A stretch of 64,000 nucleotides of DNA from Bartonella harrusi (GCF_024297065.1 NZ_CP101114.1:558001-622000), one strand, 5' to 3'; counted from the first letter of the stretch, positions 1-10,024 are shown. Notes: generated by a model from the sequence alone, not told the origin. A program made the numbers and translations.

Positions 1-129
1 GGTAAGGTTGATGTCGGAGTTCCATTGATTGCACTTGCTGAATATGAGATAGCATCTTATGCGAGTGATGCACTTCCTGCTGAACTCGCTACGCTTCCAG
101 CCATTAAGCCAGGAAGTAGAAATATTTAA
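1..129 (+). CDS. pyrE: Orotate phosphoribosyltransferase, 3' end only
   Basis: The first 42 codons visible are the C-terminal tail of a gene that starts upstream of the window. The tail carries the GVPL segment and ends in a KPGSR signature, which I recognise from the C-terminus of one class of orotate phosphoribosyltransferase (orotate + PRPP to OMP, pyrimidine synthesis). The position just upstream of DUF2062-acpS-lepB-rnc fits the rhizobial gene order. The catalytic PRPP-binding loop is outside the window, so the assignment rests on a short tail and context. Confidence 0.65.
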   Translation, partial: GKVDVGVPLIALAEYEIASYASDALPAELATLPAIKPGSRNI

Positions 130-257
130 TTGCTTTTCTCTTTTTTTTGTGCAAAGGCCTAGAGGAATTAATTTGAGTTATACGGGTTATTTTTTCTTGT
201 CACAAGATATGTATTGAGAATTATATGCTTTTTCGTCCCAGAGAACCAGTAGATTTT

Positions 258-824
258 ATGAAGCGTATTCGACTTTGGTTGTGGCCGCGTCGTTCATTCT
301 CGCGTTCATTTTGTTATATACGCAAACGTATTTTGCGTATATCAGCAACACCACATAAAGTTGCGTTAGGGTTTTCTATTGGCATTTTTTTAGCTTGTTC
401 ACCTCTGTTTGGGATGCATATTATTTTGGCAATATTTTTTTCTTGGATTTTGCGCGGAAACTTTGCGGCAGCAATTATTGGAACGGTTTTTTCTAATCCA
501 CTCACATTTTTATTAATAGTAATGGCCGATTATAAGGTGGGTTACTTCTGTTTATCGCTTTTTAGTGATGTAAATGAGATTTCCCTTTCTCAGATTCGCC
601 TTTTGTTTAATGATTTAACACTTTCAAATGTCCCTTTGCTTTTTAAGGGCGCTTGGGATTCTATTATGAGACCAATGATTATAGGTGGCACCCTTTTAGG
701 CATTATTTTTGGTGCTCTCTCTTACATAGGTGTTTACAGAGCAATTGCCCGCTTTCAACAAAGGCGATATCAAAAGCTTATAAAAAAGCACTTCTATCAA
801 AGGAATTCGGGTAATATCTCATGA
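258..824 (+). CDS. DUF2062 membrane protein
   Basis: This 188-aa protein begins with a basic segment rich in Arg and then has hydrophobic segments, including one with the PLFGMH pattern typical of DUF2062 proteins and another around the TVFSNPLT motif. I chose the ATG at 258 because it precedes the conserved basic start; an ATG at 225 is also in frame. The stop overlaps the acpS start by four bases (ATGA), so the two genes are probably translationally coupled. The biochemical function of DUF2062 is not established. Confidence 0.8.
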   Translation: MKRIRLWLWPRRSFSRSFCYIRKRILRISATPHKVALGFSIGIFLACSPLFGMHIILAIFFSWILRGNFAAAIIGTVFSNPLTFLLIVMADYKVGYFCLSLFSDVNEISLSQIRLLFNDLTLSNVPLLFKGAWDSIMRPMIIGGTLLGIIFGALSYIGVYRAIARFQQRRYQKLIKKHFYQRNSGNIS

Positions 825-1222
825 TTATTGGACTTGGAAATGATCTCGTTGATATCAGACGCATTGAAAGAATGTTGATTCGTTATGGTGACCGTTTCAT
901 TCAGCGTATTTTTACTGATATTGAGCAAAAAAAGTCTGAAAATCTTCAAAAGAGGTCTTTTTCTTATGCCAAAAGATTTGCCGCTAAAGAAGCATGTGCT
1001 AAGGCTTTAGGGACAGGAATTGCTCGTGGTGTGGGGTGGAAAGATATGGGAGTGGTCAATTTGCCCTCCGGTAAACCAATCATGAAACTTACCGATCGCG
1101 CACAAATGCAATTGCAAAAATTATTGCCTCCTCATTATGAAGCTGTCATTCACTTGAGCATGACAGATGATTTTCCTTGGGCGCAGGCATTTATTATTAT
1201 CGAAGCACTTCCGCGTGGATAG
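821..1222 (+). CDS. acpS: Holo-[acyl-carrier-protein] synthase
   Basis: The 133-aa protein transfers the 4'-phosphopantetheine arm of coenzyme A to a serine of acyl carrier protein, activating it for fatty-acid synthesis. The N-terminal GLGNDLVDI motif with its metal-binding Asp and the central [14 protein letters not shown] motif are both present and intact. Length is normal for the family. It overlaps the preceding DUF2062 gene by four bases and sits just before lepB, as in other Rhizobiales. Confidence 0.95.
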   Translation: MIIGLGNDLVDIRRIERMLIRYGDRFIQRIFTDIEQKKSENLQKRSFSYAKRFAAKEACAKALGTGIARGVGWKDMGVVNLPSGKPIMKLTDRAQMQLQKLLPPHYEAVIHLSMTDDFPWAQAFIIIEALPRG

Positions 1223-1304
1223 AGAGTGTTGGAGATTGTGCTTTTGTTATTTGAATATTATGATAGGAAATGAATTATATTCTGTGATGGGAAGGTAGTC
1301 TGTA

Positions 1305-2117
1305 ATGATACAGGAAGAGAAATTGTATAAAAAGAAAGAAAAAGGTGGAATTCTTGAGTTTATTTGGGTTTTGATACAAGCTCTATTTTTAGCAGCGCTT
1401 ATTCGTACAGTCTTTTTTCAACCTTTTAGTATTCCTTCTGGTTCAATGCGTCCTACTCTTCTTGTAGGAGATTATCTGTTTGTTTCTAAATATGCATATG
1501 GATATTCTCGTTTTTCCATCCCTTTTTCTCCTCCTCTTTTTTCGGGGCGAATTTGGGCATCTCAGCCTCAGCGTGGAGATGTCGTGGTTTTTCGTTTACC
1601 AAGTAATCCTAGTATTGATTATATAAAACGTGTTGTTGGGCTACCGGGTGATCGTATACAAGTTCGTCAAAGTGTTCTTTATATTAACGATCAGCCTATT
1701 TCGCGCCATTTTATAGGGAAGATTAGTAATTCTGATATAACGGAGGTAAATTCCCCTGTTGATGTTTATCGCGAGACTATGCCAAATGGTGTGAGCTACG
1801 ATACACTTGATTTAGCTTTCATCCCACAAGTTGATGATACGAAAGTCTTTGAAGTTCCACAGGGGCATTATTTCATGATGGGGGATAACCGCGATAATTC
1901 AGACGATAGTCGTTTGGATGTAGGTTATGTTCCAGAGGAAAATCTTATTGGGCGCGCAAGTATGATTTTTTTCTCTATCAGCAATGGCTCAAGTGCTTGG
2001 CAAATTTGGCGGTGGCCGTTTGATGTACGTTGGAGTCGTTTGTTTTCTTTTATCAATACTGTTCATGATTTGCCGCTTGTCAAGCAAGGAAACAACGATG
2101 AAGCGTCCAATAATTGA
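1305..2117 (+). CDS. lepB: Signal peptidase I
   Basis: This 270-aa membrane-bound serine protease removes signal peptides from exported proteins. One hydrophobic segment spans roughly residues 18-36. It is followed by the catalytic serine motif PSGSMRPT (Ser47) and the catalytic lysine in DYIKRVVGLPGD (Lys108). The C-terminal GDNRDNSDDSR box is also intact. The last 20 bases overlap the start of rnc. The rnc-era-recO genes follow on the same strand with overlaps, so this is likely one transcript. Confidence 0.95.
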   Translation: MIQEEKLYKKKEKGGILEFIWVLIQALFLAALIRTVFFQPFSIPSGSMRPTLLVGDYLFVSKYAYGYSRFSIPFSPPLFSGRIWASQPQRGDVVVFRLPSNPSIDYIKRVVGLPGDRIQVRQSVLYINDQPISRHFIGKISNSDITEVNSPVDVYRETMPNGVSYDTLDLAFIPQVDDTKVFEVPQGHYFMMGDNRDNSDDSRLDVGYVPEENLIGRASMIFFSISNGSSAWQIWRWPFDVRWSRLFSFINTVHDLPLVKQGNNDEASNN

Positions 2118-2805
2118 TCAGCTTAAAAAGCTGACAGGGCATCGTTTTCAAGATGAGGAGAGATTAAAAAGGGCATTAACACATTCTAGTGTGCAAGATT
2201 CGGAACAGGGCAATTATGAAAGGTTGGAATTTTTAGGTGATCGGGTTCTAGGTCTTTTGATTGCAGAAATGCTCTATCAGTTTTTTCCGCAAGCAAGCGA
2301 AGGTGAGTTATCTGTACGTTTAAATGGTTTGGTCAATGCGCAGACATGTGCCGATATTGCGCGAGAGATGGGTTTACCTAGTATGATTCATGTTGGTTTT
2401 GAAATGAAAGACTTTGAAGGACGCCGACTCATCAATATGCATGCTGATGTCGTAGAAGCTTTAATAGCTGTAATGTATCTAGAGGGAGGGTTGGAGAGTG
2501 TTCGCCCCTTTATCGAAAAATATTGGCAAAGTCGGGCAAAACAAATGGATGCTAGTCGACGTGACGCCAAGACGGAATTACAGGAATGGGCGCACATGCA
2601 AGGAAATGCACAACCACATTATAGAGTTATAAAACGTTCCGGCCCAGATCATGATCCTGTTTTTATGGTAGAGGTAAGCATTTTGGGGTTTGCTCCAGAG
2701 ATTGGGCAGGGCAGCTCTAAACGCTATGCTGAAAGAATGGCAGCTGAAAAAATTTTACAACGGGAGGGTATATGGGAAAAAATGGGAAAAAATAATCATG
2801 GATGA
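2098..2805 (+). CDS. rnc: Ribonuclease III
   Basis: The 235-aa endonuclease cleaves double-stranded RNA in rRNA and mRNA maturation. The signature ERLEFLGDRVL lies at residues 41-51, and a double-stranded-RNA-binding domain occupies about the last 75 residues (GSSKRYAERMAAEK near the end). I placed the start at the ATG at 2098, inside the end of lepB, because the family's N-terminus begins there; a longer in-frame ORF extends back to 1984 but reads through lepB. The stop overlaps the era start. Confidence 0.95.
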   Translation: MKRPIIDQLKKLTGHRFQDEERLKRALTHSSVQDSEQGNYERLEFLGDRVLGLLIAEMLYQFFPQASEGELSVRLNGLVNAQTCADIAREMGLPSMIHVGFEMKDFEGRRLINMHADVVEALIAVMYLEGGLESVRPFIEKYWQSRAKQMDASRRDAKTELQEWAHMQGNAQPHYRVIKRSGPDHDPVFMVEVSILGFAPEIGQGSSKRYAERMAAEKILQREGIWEKMGKNNHG

Positions 2806-3697
2806 CGCTATGAAAACGCGTTCTGGTTTTGTTGTGCTTATTGGGATGCCGAATGCTGGAAAATCAACATTGGTTAATCGGTTAGTTGGAACAAAGGTTT
2901 CAATTGTAACGCATAAGGTACAAACAACACGAACTTTGATCCGTGGTATTGTCATTCATGACAAAACGCAAATTGTGTTGATTGACACACCAGGTGTTTT
3001 TCATCCCTATAAGCGATTGGAACGTGCAATGGTGTCTGCTGCGTGGGGGAGTGCTAAGAGTGCTGATATTCTTTTAGTTTTAATTGATGTGCAAAATGGT
3101 CTTTCCGACGATGTTTATGCAATGTTAGATATTGTCAAAACTATTAAACAGGATAAGATTCTCGTTCTTAATAAGGTTGACACAGTTGTTAAGTCGTCCC
3201 TTTTAGCGTTAACCACTAAAATTAATGAGCATGTGCAATTTGTGCAGACATTTATGATTTCGGCTCTAACCGGGTCTGGTTGCAGCGATTTGCTCTGTGC
3301 TTTGAGTAACATGATGCAGGAGGGGCCATGGTATTATCCAGAGGATCAAATTTCAGATATGCCGATGCGTCATCTTGCTGCTGAAATTACCCGTGAAAAA
3401 CTTTTCTTTCGCCTTCATGATGAGTTACCTTATTCTTCAACAGTTGAAACAGAAAACTGGGAAGAGCGTCCAGATGGTTCAGTTAAAATTAACCAAGTGA
3501 TTTATGTGGAACGTGATAGCCAGAAAAAAATTGTTTTAGGAGCAAAAGGCGATACAATTAAAGCGATTGGTCAGGCCGCACGTAAGGAATTAATGGAAAT
3601 TATGGATCAGAAGGTTCATCTTTTTCTCTTTGTGAAAGTGCGTAATAGTTGGGATACTGATCCAGAGCGTTATCGTGAAATGGGGTTGGATTTTTGA
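2798..3697 (+). CDS. era: GTPase Era
   Basis: This 299-aa ribosome-assembly GTPase binds 16S rRNA and couples 30S maturation to growth. The P-loop GMPNAGKS lies at residues 16-23, followed by the G3 DTPG and the G4 NKVD motifs. A C-terminal KH domain with VLGAKGDTIKAIG binds RNA. The start at 2798 overlaps the rnc stop (2805); an ATG at 2810 is an alternative. The downstream recO starts after a gap of seven bases. Confidence 0.94.
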   Translation: MDDAMKTRSGFVVLIGMPNAGKSTLVNRLVGTKVSIVTHKVQTTRTLIRGIVIHDKTQIVLIDTPGVFHPYKRLERAMVSAAWGSAKSADILLVLIDVQNGLSDDVYAMLDIVKTIKQDKILVLNKVDTVVKSSLLALTTKINEHVQFVQTFMISALTGSGCSDLLCALSNMMQEGPWYYPEDQISDMPMRHLAAEITREKLFFRLHDELPYSSTVETENWEERPDGSVKINQVIYVERDSQKKIVLGAKGDTIKAIGQAARKELMEIMDQKVHLFLFVKVRNSWDTDPERYREMGLDF

Positions 3698-3704
3698 AAA
3701 TAAC

Positions 3705-4451
3705 ATGAAATGGAAAGAACAAGCCATTATCCTTGCAACACGCCAATATGGTGAAACGAGTGTTATTCTCGAGATTATGACGCGTCAGCATGGCCGTTAT
3801 ATGGGAGTGGTAAAAGGGGGACGTTCGCGTCGTATGGCGGCTCTTCTTCAACCTGGGAATTTAGTTGAAGCTGAATGGTGGGCGCGTTTAGAAGAACATC
3901 TAGGACTTTTTAGACTTGAAGCACTTGATCTATATGCAGCACGATTAATCCTTTTACCAGAGGCACTTTATGCTTTGCAGCTGATGGCGTTTCATTTGCG
4001 TTTTCTTCCTGAGCGTGATCCACATCCCATATTATATGATCTGTTACATCTTTTTATGCGCAATTTTGAGGAAGCATCTGTCATTGCAGAATTGCTTGTG
4101 CGTTTTGAAATGCGACTCCTTGAGGAGTTGGGCTTTGGTCTTGATTTATCTCGTTGTGCAGCAACAGGGAATTCAGAAAAGCTTTGTTATGTATCTCCAA
4201 AATCAGGACGGGCTGTCTGTGAGGAAGCGGGGCATCCTTGGAGAGAGAAGCTTTTACGTTTACCGCAATTTCTGTTACAAAGAACTGTTCGCCCTATTGA
4301 TTTTAAAGATATAATAAATGGTTTTACTCTAACAGGTTTCTTTTTAACACGTCATGTTTGGGAGCCACGGGATATAAGGCATCCATCCGTCCGTACTCAT
4401 TTGATAGAATTATTTGAACGGCGATTTCATATGCAAAAATTAATTTGTTGA
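3705..4451 (+). CDS. recO: DNA repair protein RecO
   Basis: This 248-aa recombination mediator helps load RecA onto SSB-coated single-stranded DNA in the RecFOR pathway. The N-terminal OB-fold start (ATRQYGETSVILEI, then VVKGGRSRR) is characteristic. The middle contains the helical domain with the FEMRLLEELGFGLDL stretch. The start at 3705 lies seven bases after era, matching the rnc-era-recO order common in Rhizobiales. Confidence 0.92.
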   Translation: MKWKEQAIILATRQYGETSVILEIMTRQHGRYMGVVKGGRSRRMAALLQPGNLVEAEWWARLEEHLGLFRLEALDLYAARLILLPEALYALQLMAFHLRFLPERDPHPILYDLLHLFMRNFEEASVIAELLVRFEMRLLEELGFGLDLSRCAATGNSEKLCYVSPKSGRAVCEEAGHPWREKLLRLPQFLLQRTVRPIDFKDIINGFTLTGFFLTRHVWEPRDIRHPSVRTHLIELFERRFHMQKLIC

Positions 4452-4478
4452 TTTTGATGAGAATGGATAATTGTAAAT

Positions 4479-5324
4479 ATGCGAATTTTAAAAACAATTA
4501 CTGAGGTACGTCACTTTCTCAAAGAAGAGAGACTTTTAGGACACTCTATTGGTTTTGTGCCAACCATGGGGGCATTGCATGAAGGGCACCTTGCATTAGT
4601 ACAGCAAGCAAGGGCCATGTGTGATCGGGTGGTGGTGTCTATTTTTGTCAATCCAAAACAATTTGGTCCCCATGAAGATTTTGATAAATATCCAAGAGAT
4701 TTGAGAGGCGATTGTGCTTTGTTAAAGAAAGCAGGTGTTGAATATGTTTTTGCACCTTCTGTAGAAGAAATGTGGCCCCATGGCAATGACACAATTGTAA
4801 AGGTAAAAAAATTATCACGTATTTTGATGGGAAGATTGCGTCCAGGACATTTTTGCGGTGTAACCAGCGTTGTTGCTAAGCTTTTTAATATTGTTCAACC
4901 AGCAAAGGCTTTTTTTGGAGAAAAAGATTTTCAACAAATTTTGATTATTCGTCGTATGGTTGAAGATTTGGCTTTTCCTGTTGAAATTGTTGGAGTGCCT
5001 ATTTTACGCGAAGCAGATGGTGTGGCTAGTTCTTCACGTAATCAACTTTTAACATTAGAAGATCGCAGAGCGGCAAAAATTATTCCTAACAGTGGTAAAG
5101 TTGCTGAAAAGCTTTATCACCAAGGGGAACGATCGGTTGTTAAGCTATGCAAAATTGTGCGCGATATTTTACAACAAGAATCCCGTGCGGTCATAGAATC
5201 AATAGATTTACGAGATATGGAAACTTTATCTGTAGTGAAGGGGATGTTAGAGAAACCTGCTGTTTTATTACTCACTGTCCGCTTTGGTGAGGTTAGGCTT
5301 ATTGATCAATATATTTTGCAATGA
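4479..5324 (+). CDS. panC: Pantothenate synthetase
   Basis: The 281-aa enzyme joins pantoate and beta-alanine with ATP to make pantothenate, the precursor of coenzyme A. The adenylation motifs [10 protein letters not shown] and the FVNPKQF / FGEKDFQQ segments are intact. The usual SSRN motif is present. The panB start overlaps the last bases of this gene's neighbourhood (11 bases after the stop), so panC-panB is likely an operon. A Bartonella of this kind can presumably make pantothenate if beta-alanine and ketoisovalerate are supplied. Confidence 0.95.
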   Translation: MRILKTITEVRHFLKEERLLGHSIGFVPTMGALHEGHLALVQQARAMCDRVVVSIFVNPKQFGPHEDFDKYPRDLRGDCALLKKAGVEYVFAPSVEEMWPHGNDTIVKVKKLSRILMGRLRPGHFCGVTSVVAKLFNIVQPAKAFFGEKDFQQILIIRRMVEDLAFPVEIVGVPILREADGVASSSRNQLLTLEDRRAAKIIPNSGKVAEKLYHQGERSVVKLCKIVRDILQQESRAVIESIDLRDMETLSVVKGMLEKPAVLLLTVRFGEVRLIDQYILQ

Positions 5325-5334
5325 AGGGCTTAAA

Positions 5335-6150
5335 ATGAGTGTACAGAAAACCATAAAGCGAATGACTGCTTCTGAAATAAGGTCGAGAAAAGGACAAGCG
5401 CCAATTGTATCTTTAACAGCTTATCAGGCTTATAGTGCACGGATTGCTGATCCATATTGTGATTTTCTTTTGGTTGGTGATAGCGTTGGTATGGTTGTAC
5501 ATGGGTTTGAAACAACTCTCCCTGTGAGTGTAGATATGATGATTTTGCATGGGCAGGCAGTTATGCGTGGCTCTCAAAAGGCTCTTGTCGTTGTGGATAT
5601 GCCTTTTGGTTCTTATGAAGAAAGTCCACAACAAGCTTTTTCTAATGCGTCACGGATTGTTGCAGAAACAGGGTGTGGTGCAATTAAGCTTGAAGGTGGT
5701 GTTTATATAGCAGAAACAATTGGTTTTTTGTGTAAACGCGGTATTCCCGTTATGGGCCATATTGGTCTTACACCACAGGCCGTAAATCGTTTTGGTGGTT
5801 TTAAGACGCAAGGGCGTGATGAAAGAAATTGGCGACAAATAGAAGAAGATGCGGTAGCGATTGAAAAAGCAGGGGCTTTTGCTGTTGTTGTAGAAGGGGT
5901 TATTGAACCATTAGCGGTAAAGCTGACAGAGATGCTTTCTATCCCGACCATTGGTATTGGAGCATCTCGTCGATGTGATGGGCAAATATTGGTGATGGAA
6001 GATATGTTGGGTTATGGCACTTGGGTTCCTAAATTTGTACGCCGTTATGGTGCTCTTGAACAAGCAATGGAGACCGCAATTAAGAGTTATGCAGAGGATG
6101 TGACATCTCGTGCTTTTCCAACAGATAAGGAAGTTTATAAACTTAAATAA
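5335..6150 (+). CDS. panB: 3-methyl-2-oxobutanoate hydroxymethyltransferase
   Basis: This 271-aa enzyme adds a hydroxymethyl group from methylene-tetrahydrofolate to ketoisovalerate, giving ketopantoate. The family segments [29 protein letters not shown] and GHIGLTPQ are all present in order. I chose the ATG at 5335 over an upstream in-frame start at 5284 because the latter would begin inside panC and add a non-conserved extension. It is the second gene of panC-panB. Confidence 0.95.
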   Translation: MSVQKTIKRMTASEIRSRKGQAPIVSLTAYQAYSARIADPYCDFLLVGDSVGMVVHGFETTLPVSVDMMILHGQAVMRGSQKALVVVDMPFGSYEESPQQAFSNASRIVAETGCGAIKLEGGVYIAETIGFLCKRGIPVMGHIGLTPQAVNRFGGFKTQGRDERNWRQIEEDAVAIEKAGAFAVVVEGVIEPLAVKLTEMLSIPTIGIGASRRCDGQILVMEDMLGYGTWVPKFVRRYGALEQAMETAIKSYAEDVTSRAFPTDKEVYKLK

Positions 6151-6563
6151 AATCCCATTTCATACAAAAACTTTACGAGAGAGAGTTTATTATTAAAACT
6201 TTGATAAAAAATTAATGCGTATTCTCTGATATATTCTTTATTCATATTTAATTTGAACTCTGATTTTTTGCCTGTTATCTGTTGATATTATAGAAAAAAG
6301 TTATTTTTTAAGTTTTCTGGACTCTTACTAAAATATCTTTTACAGAAGATCTTGGGATTTAATAGCAGCCACTTTTTGTTAGTTATGAAGCTACAAGTTA
6401 TTATAAAGGAAGAAATTTTAGATATCAGATAGTTATGGGGCAATGGGGGTAAGGAGAAGATTTGTTTTTTATGAGTGTATTCAAGGAGGGAATAAGGGAA
6501 AGAAGTTTGCTCCATTCATTTTTTAAATAGGAGCTATAAAAGAAGAACGATGCAAGGAAAATA
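6151..6563. other. Intergenic, convergent gene ends
   Basis: This 413-base AT-rich stretch lies between the convergent ends of panB and the HD-domain gene. I see no convincing gene, strong hairpin terminator or repeat in it. A 75-codon open frame on the minus strand (6288-6515) has no recognisable motif and low-complexity composition. Confidence 0.6.
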
Positions 6564-7184
6564 TTAGTATGATCTCTGAGTATCAAGGTTGTGAAAACGG
6601 ATTAAAAACGTGTTTTCAATTTGTTGTGTAGAGGATGGTTGCAAATTGAGGTCATTGGGTAGAATATTATTTGGAGAGCCAAAATAGCGAAGAGCTTCTT
6701 CTCTATGAAATCCAGCAAGTGTGATAGCTTCGTAGAATGCAGCGATACGGTCAGCTTGTTTGATTTTTTTTAAAAGTTTTTGAGAAGGATTCACAGGGAG
6801 AGAAAAGCGCATGTGGATAGCATCTTGTATACGCTTTTCGATAAGTTCATATTGTTTTCCTATGGCAGCTTTAAAGGGTGAAATCATGTCACCAATGACA
6901 TATTCTGGTGCATCATGCAAAAGAGCGCATAAGCATTCATCATTACGCGATTGCGGAAAAAGCTTCTGGAATATTTGTTCTACCAAAAGTGAATGTTGTG
7001 CAACAGAATAGGCATGTTCTCCTCGTGTTTGACCGTTCCAACGCGCAACGCGGGCAAGCCCATGGGCAATATCTTCAATTTCAACATCAAAAGGGGAAGG
7101 GTTGAGCAAATCAAGTCGCCGACCAGAAAGCATTCTTTGCCAAGCCCGCGCGTGTCCATTTTGTGCGAATTCAGCTTTAGCCAT
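6564..7184 (-). CDS. HD-domain phosphohydrolase, YfbR-like
   Basis: The 206-aa protein has the metal-dependent phosphohydrolase signature: an early His (GEHAYSVAQHS), the HD pair in ALLHDAPEYVIGD, and a later Asp in KQADRIAAFYEA. This pattern matches the YfbR group, whose E. coli member is a 5'-deoxynucleotidase, but the substrate here is not shown by the sequence. The upstream YgfZ-like gene on the same strand ends three bases before this start, so the two are likely co-transcribed. Confidence 0.82.
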   Translation of the reverse strand: MAKAEFAQNGHARAWQRMLSGRRLDLLNPSPFDVEIEDIAHGLARVARWNGQTRGEHAYSVAQHSLLVEQIFQKLFPQSRNDECLCALLHDAPEYVIGDMISPFKAAIGKQYELIEKRIQDAIHMRFSLPVNPSQKLLKKIKQADRIAAFYEAITLAGFHREEALRYFGSPNNILPNDLNLQPSSTQQIENTFLIRFHNLDTQRSY

Positions 7185-7187
7185 GCG

Positions 7188-8051
7188 TTAAGTTTCCGTA
7201 GTATTTTCAGGAAAGGTAAAGTTCATATTTTCAGCAATGCTTACAGTGACGGGAACATTGTCTACTGTCAATGGAAGGGCTTTGTCCATAGCATTTTTGA
7301 CATGGTCAATACGCATTAAAGCGAGCGCTTCATTTGCAACACATGTTCCCAAAAAACCAAGGACTTTTGTTCCAGCTACAATACTAGAACCTGAGGTTAA
7401 TTCATGCTGGCTTTTGATGATGAGAACACGGCGACGCGTTGCGCGACGGTGATGCATTCGTGAAACAACTTCTTGCCCTATATAACAGCCTTTATCAAAG
7501 GCTAATCCACCAATTTGATCGTAGTTAATATCATGGGGAAAGACTTTTCCTATTTCATAGTCTTGACCGCTTTCAGCAAGTGCATAACGGATACGCAATT
7601 GCTTCCAATTGTCATGGTCTTCTGGAGCAGAAAAGGGTATTTTCCCATAGATTCGTATTACTTTTTCTTTTTGTGGAAATCGTTTATCCATAAAACTTGA
7701 ATCAAAATCTAAAGTATCAGATTCATTTTTCCAAAAAACTGTAATAAGTTCTTGTAATGGTTGTGTAACTTCTACTTTTTTATGAAGTTTATAGAGGAGC
7801 AGGCGCTTATAGAAGATATCAGCTAAAGAGACAATGATATCAATAAAATAACCGTCATCTTTTCTACCGATAAGAAAATCAGCAATAACTTTTCCTTGTG
7901 GTGATAAAAGAGCTCCAGGAAAAATTTCTTGTGCACCGATTTTTGTCACATCTGTCGTGATAAGAACTTGCAAAAAATCTGTTGCTTCTTCTCCAGTAAC
8001 TTTAATAATTCTACGGTTTTTAAAGAGAATGGCATTTTGTTTTTCAATCAT
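7188..8051 (-). CDS. ygfZ: YgfZ/GcvT-domain folate-binding protein
   Basis: This 287-aa protein belongs to the YgfZ/IBA57 group, tetrahydrofolate-dependent factors supporting assembly or repair of certain iron-sulfur enzymes. The diagnostic KGCYIGQEV motif with its conserved Cys is present near the middle. I chose the ATG at 8051; an in-frame ATG at 8072 would add seven non-conserved residues. It is followed closely by the HD-domain gene and is transcribed away from the dihydroorotase-like gene. Confidence 0.88.
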   Translation of the reverse strand: MIEKQNAILFKNRRIIKVTGEEATDFLQVLITTDVTKIGAQEIFPGALLSPQGKVIADFLIGRKDDGYFIDIIVSLADIFYKRLLLYKLHKKVEVTQPLQELITVFWKNESDTLDFDSSFMDKRFPQKEKVIRIYGKIPFSAPEDHDNWKQLRIRYALAESGQDYEIGKVFPHDINYDQIGGLAFDKGCYIGQEVVSRMHHRRATRRRVLIIKSQHELTSGSSIVAGTKVLGFLGTCVANEALALMRIDHVKNAMDKALPLTVDNVPVTVSIAENMNFTFPENTTET

Positions 8052-8115
8052 GGTTCTTGCCTTTCTACCCAAAGTTACATAATCGATAAAGAAAGGATAT
8101 GTAAGGAGCTCGGCT

Positions 8116-9444
8116 ATGTTTAAAACATTTGATACAATTTTTAAAGGTGCAACAGTTGTAAATCATGATGGCAGTAGTAAACGTGATATTGGTATTACCA
8201 ATGGCCGTATTGCTGAAATTGGTGATCTCACATGTGCCTCTGCTGGTGAAGTCATTGATTGTACAGGGCTCCATATTTTGCCGGGAATTATTGATAGTCA
8301 AGTTCATTTTCGTGAGCCGGGCAATGAACATAAGGAGGATTTAGAAAGCGGCTCCTATTCTGCAGTGTTGGGTGGTGTGACAGCAATATTTGAAATGCCT
8401 AATACCAATCCATTAACCATATCGGAAGAAGCATTATCCGATAAGATGAAACGTGGATTTCATAGGATGCATTGTGATTTTGCATTTTGGGTTGGAGGAA
8501 CACGTGAGAATGCACATCAATTGGCAGAATTAGAAAGACTTCCTGGTGCTGCTGGGATTAAAGTCTTCATGGGGTCTTCTACCGGCGATCTTTTGGTAGA
8601 TGATGATGAAAGTGTGCGTCTTATTTTGCAAAACACACATCGTCGTGTGGCTTTTCATTCTGAAGATGAGACAAGGCTTAGAGAGCGCAAAATATTGCGT
8701 ATTGAAGGAGATGCGTCATCACATCCGGTTTGGCGTGATGAGGTTGCAGCATTAAAATGTACACAACGTTTAGTAAAAATTGCGCATGAAACAAAGTCAC
8801 GTATCCACGTGTTGCACCTTTCTACAGCAGAAGAAATTGCGTTTTTAAAACATCATAAAGATGTTGCAACGATTGAAGTAACACAGCATCATTTAACTTT
8901 AACGGCAGATGATTACCAGCGATTTGGGACATTGATTCAAATGAATCCACCAATTCGTGAGAGCCACCATCGTGAATCTCTTTGGTATGGTGTTCAACAG
9001 GGTATTGTTGATGTGTTAGGTTCTGATCATGCTCCTCATACACTTAAAGAAAAGAGCATATCTTATCCTGCTTCACCCTCAGGGATGACAGGTGTGCAAA
9101 CAACAGCAGCAATTATGCTAACCCATGTCAATGCAGGGAAGATATCTCTTGAACGTTTTGTTGATCTCACGTCGCATGGTCCTAGTCGCGTTTTTGGTAT
9201 AAGCTGTAAAGGGCGCCTTGCTGTTGGATATGATGCAGACTTGACTGTTGTTGATCTTAAACGGGAAGAAGTTATTACAAATGCATTGATTGGTTCGCGC
9301 GCAGGGTGGACACCTTATGATGGTAAAAAGGTTAAAGGTTGGCCTGTTGGGACTATTATTCGCGGCAGGCGTGTTATGTGGGAAGGGGAAATTATTGTAT
9401 CTTCACAAGGTGAGCCTGTTAAATTTATAGAAGCTTTGGCATAA
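8116..9444 (+). CDS. Dihydroorotase-family amidohydrolase (variant metal site)
   Basis: The 442-aa protein is a class I dihydroorotase by overall sequence: it has HFREPG, the GGVTAIFEMPNT segment, HSEDE, HVLHLSTAEE and GSDHAPHT in the expected order. The first metal motif, normally HxH, reads SQVHF, so a glutamine replaces the first metal-binding histidine. A lysine sits in GIKVFMGSSTG, resembling the carboxylated-lysine region of hydantoinase-type relatives. It may be a true dihydroorotase, a pseudo-enzyme, or an amidohydrolase with another substrate. I give no pyrC symbol for that reason. Confidence 0.8.
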   Translation: MFKTFDTIFKGATVVNHDGSSKRDIGITNGRIAEIGDLTCASAGEVIDCTGLHILPGIIDSQVHFREPGNEHKEDLESGSYSAVLGGVTAIFEMPNTNPLTISEEALSDKMKRGFHRMHCDFAFWVGGTRENAHQLAELERLPGAAGIKVFMGSSTGDLLVDDDESVRLILQNTHRRVAFHSEDETRLRERKILRIEGDASSHPVWRDEVAALKCTQRLVKIAHETKSRIHVLHLSTAEEIAFLKHHKDVATIEVTQHHLTLTADDYQRFGTLIQMNPPIRESHHRESLWYGVQQGIVDVLGSDHAPHTLKEKSISYPASPSGMTGVQTTAAIMLTHVNAGKISLERFVDLTSHGPSRVFGISCKGRLAVGYDADLTVVDLKREEVITNALIGSRAGWTPYDGKKVKGWPVGTIIRGRRVMWEGEIIVSSQGEPVKFIEALA

Positions 9445-9607
9445 GTACACAAACTTGATGGATTTTTTAAAATAATTTTATGGGTGAAGAGGTGCTTATG
9501 GTGCTTTATTATAGGAAGATAAAAGCATGTGAAGGTTTTATTCTTCAAAATTTACTATAATTTATAGAAAAGTAAACTTATTGATCTCTTCGTTTTAAAG
9601 AGTATTA

Positions 9608-10024
9608 TCATTTGGATAGATCAAATCGCGTGTTTGGTAACTTTTGTACAGGTTGATTGTTATAATAGGTGAGAAGACTTTCAGATAAAGTCCTTCCTTC
9701 TTGAATGTATCTTTGCTTTGCTATAATTGCTGATTGTGTACAATGATGATAATTTTCTGAAAAAGCACGATAAGCACCATTAAACGCTTGGTAAAAATAA
9801 GCGCGTCTTTGTGGTGCGGGTTGTTCTGCATCAATGAGCGCACCCATATAGTCATACCATTGATTTGTTGGAGTACTGCAAAGATTTTCTAGATAGTGAA
9901 GGGATCCCAAAATTTCTGCTAGCCGTAGTAATTTTTCCTCATAGGGTGGTCGTTGTTGTGTAAAGGTTGGTGTTGTAGCTAAAAAAAATATAAAAAAAGT
10001 AATTTTTATCAATACGTTACGCAT
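9608..10024 (-). CDS. TIGR02301-like exported protein
   Basis: This 138-aa protein begins with a clear signal peptide (MRNVLIKITFFIFFLATT, then a polar TQQR) and has a short alpha-helical mature part with the segments LGSLHYLENLC and RAYFYQAFNGAYRAF. Those segments resemble the TIGR02301 family of small exported rhizobial proteins of unknown function. Two cysteines in the mature part could form a disulfide. I chose the ATG at 10024 because it starts the signal peptide; an ATG at 10081 is in frame. Confidence 0.72.
   Translation of the reverse strand: MRNVLIKITFFIFFLATTPTFTQQRPPYEEKLLRLAEILGSLHYLENLCSTPTNQWYDYMGALIDAEQPAPQRRAYFYQAFNGAYRAFSENYHHCTQSAIIAKQRYIQEGRTLSESLLTYYNNQPVQKLPNTRFDLSK

Noticed and set aside
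314..505. Minus-strand open frame inside the DUF2062 gene
   Set aside because: It is antisense to a recognisable gene and has no motif or ribosome binding site; the same holds for most antisense frames in this window.
6288..6515. 75-codon minus-strand frame in the panB-HD gap
   Set aside because: Composition is low in complexity, no motif is visible, and there is no convincing ribosome binding site.
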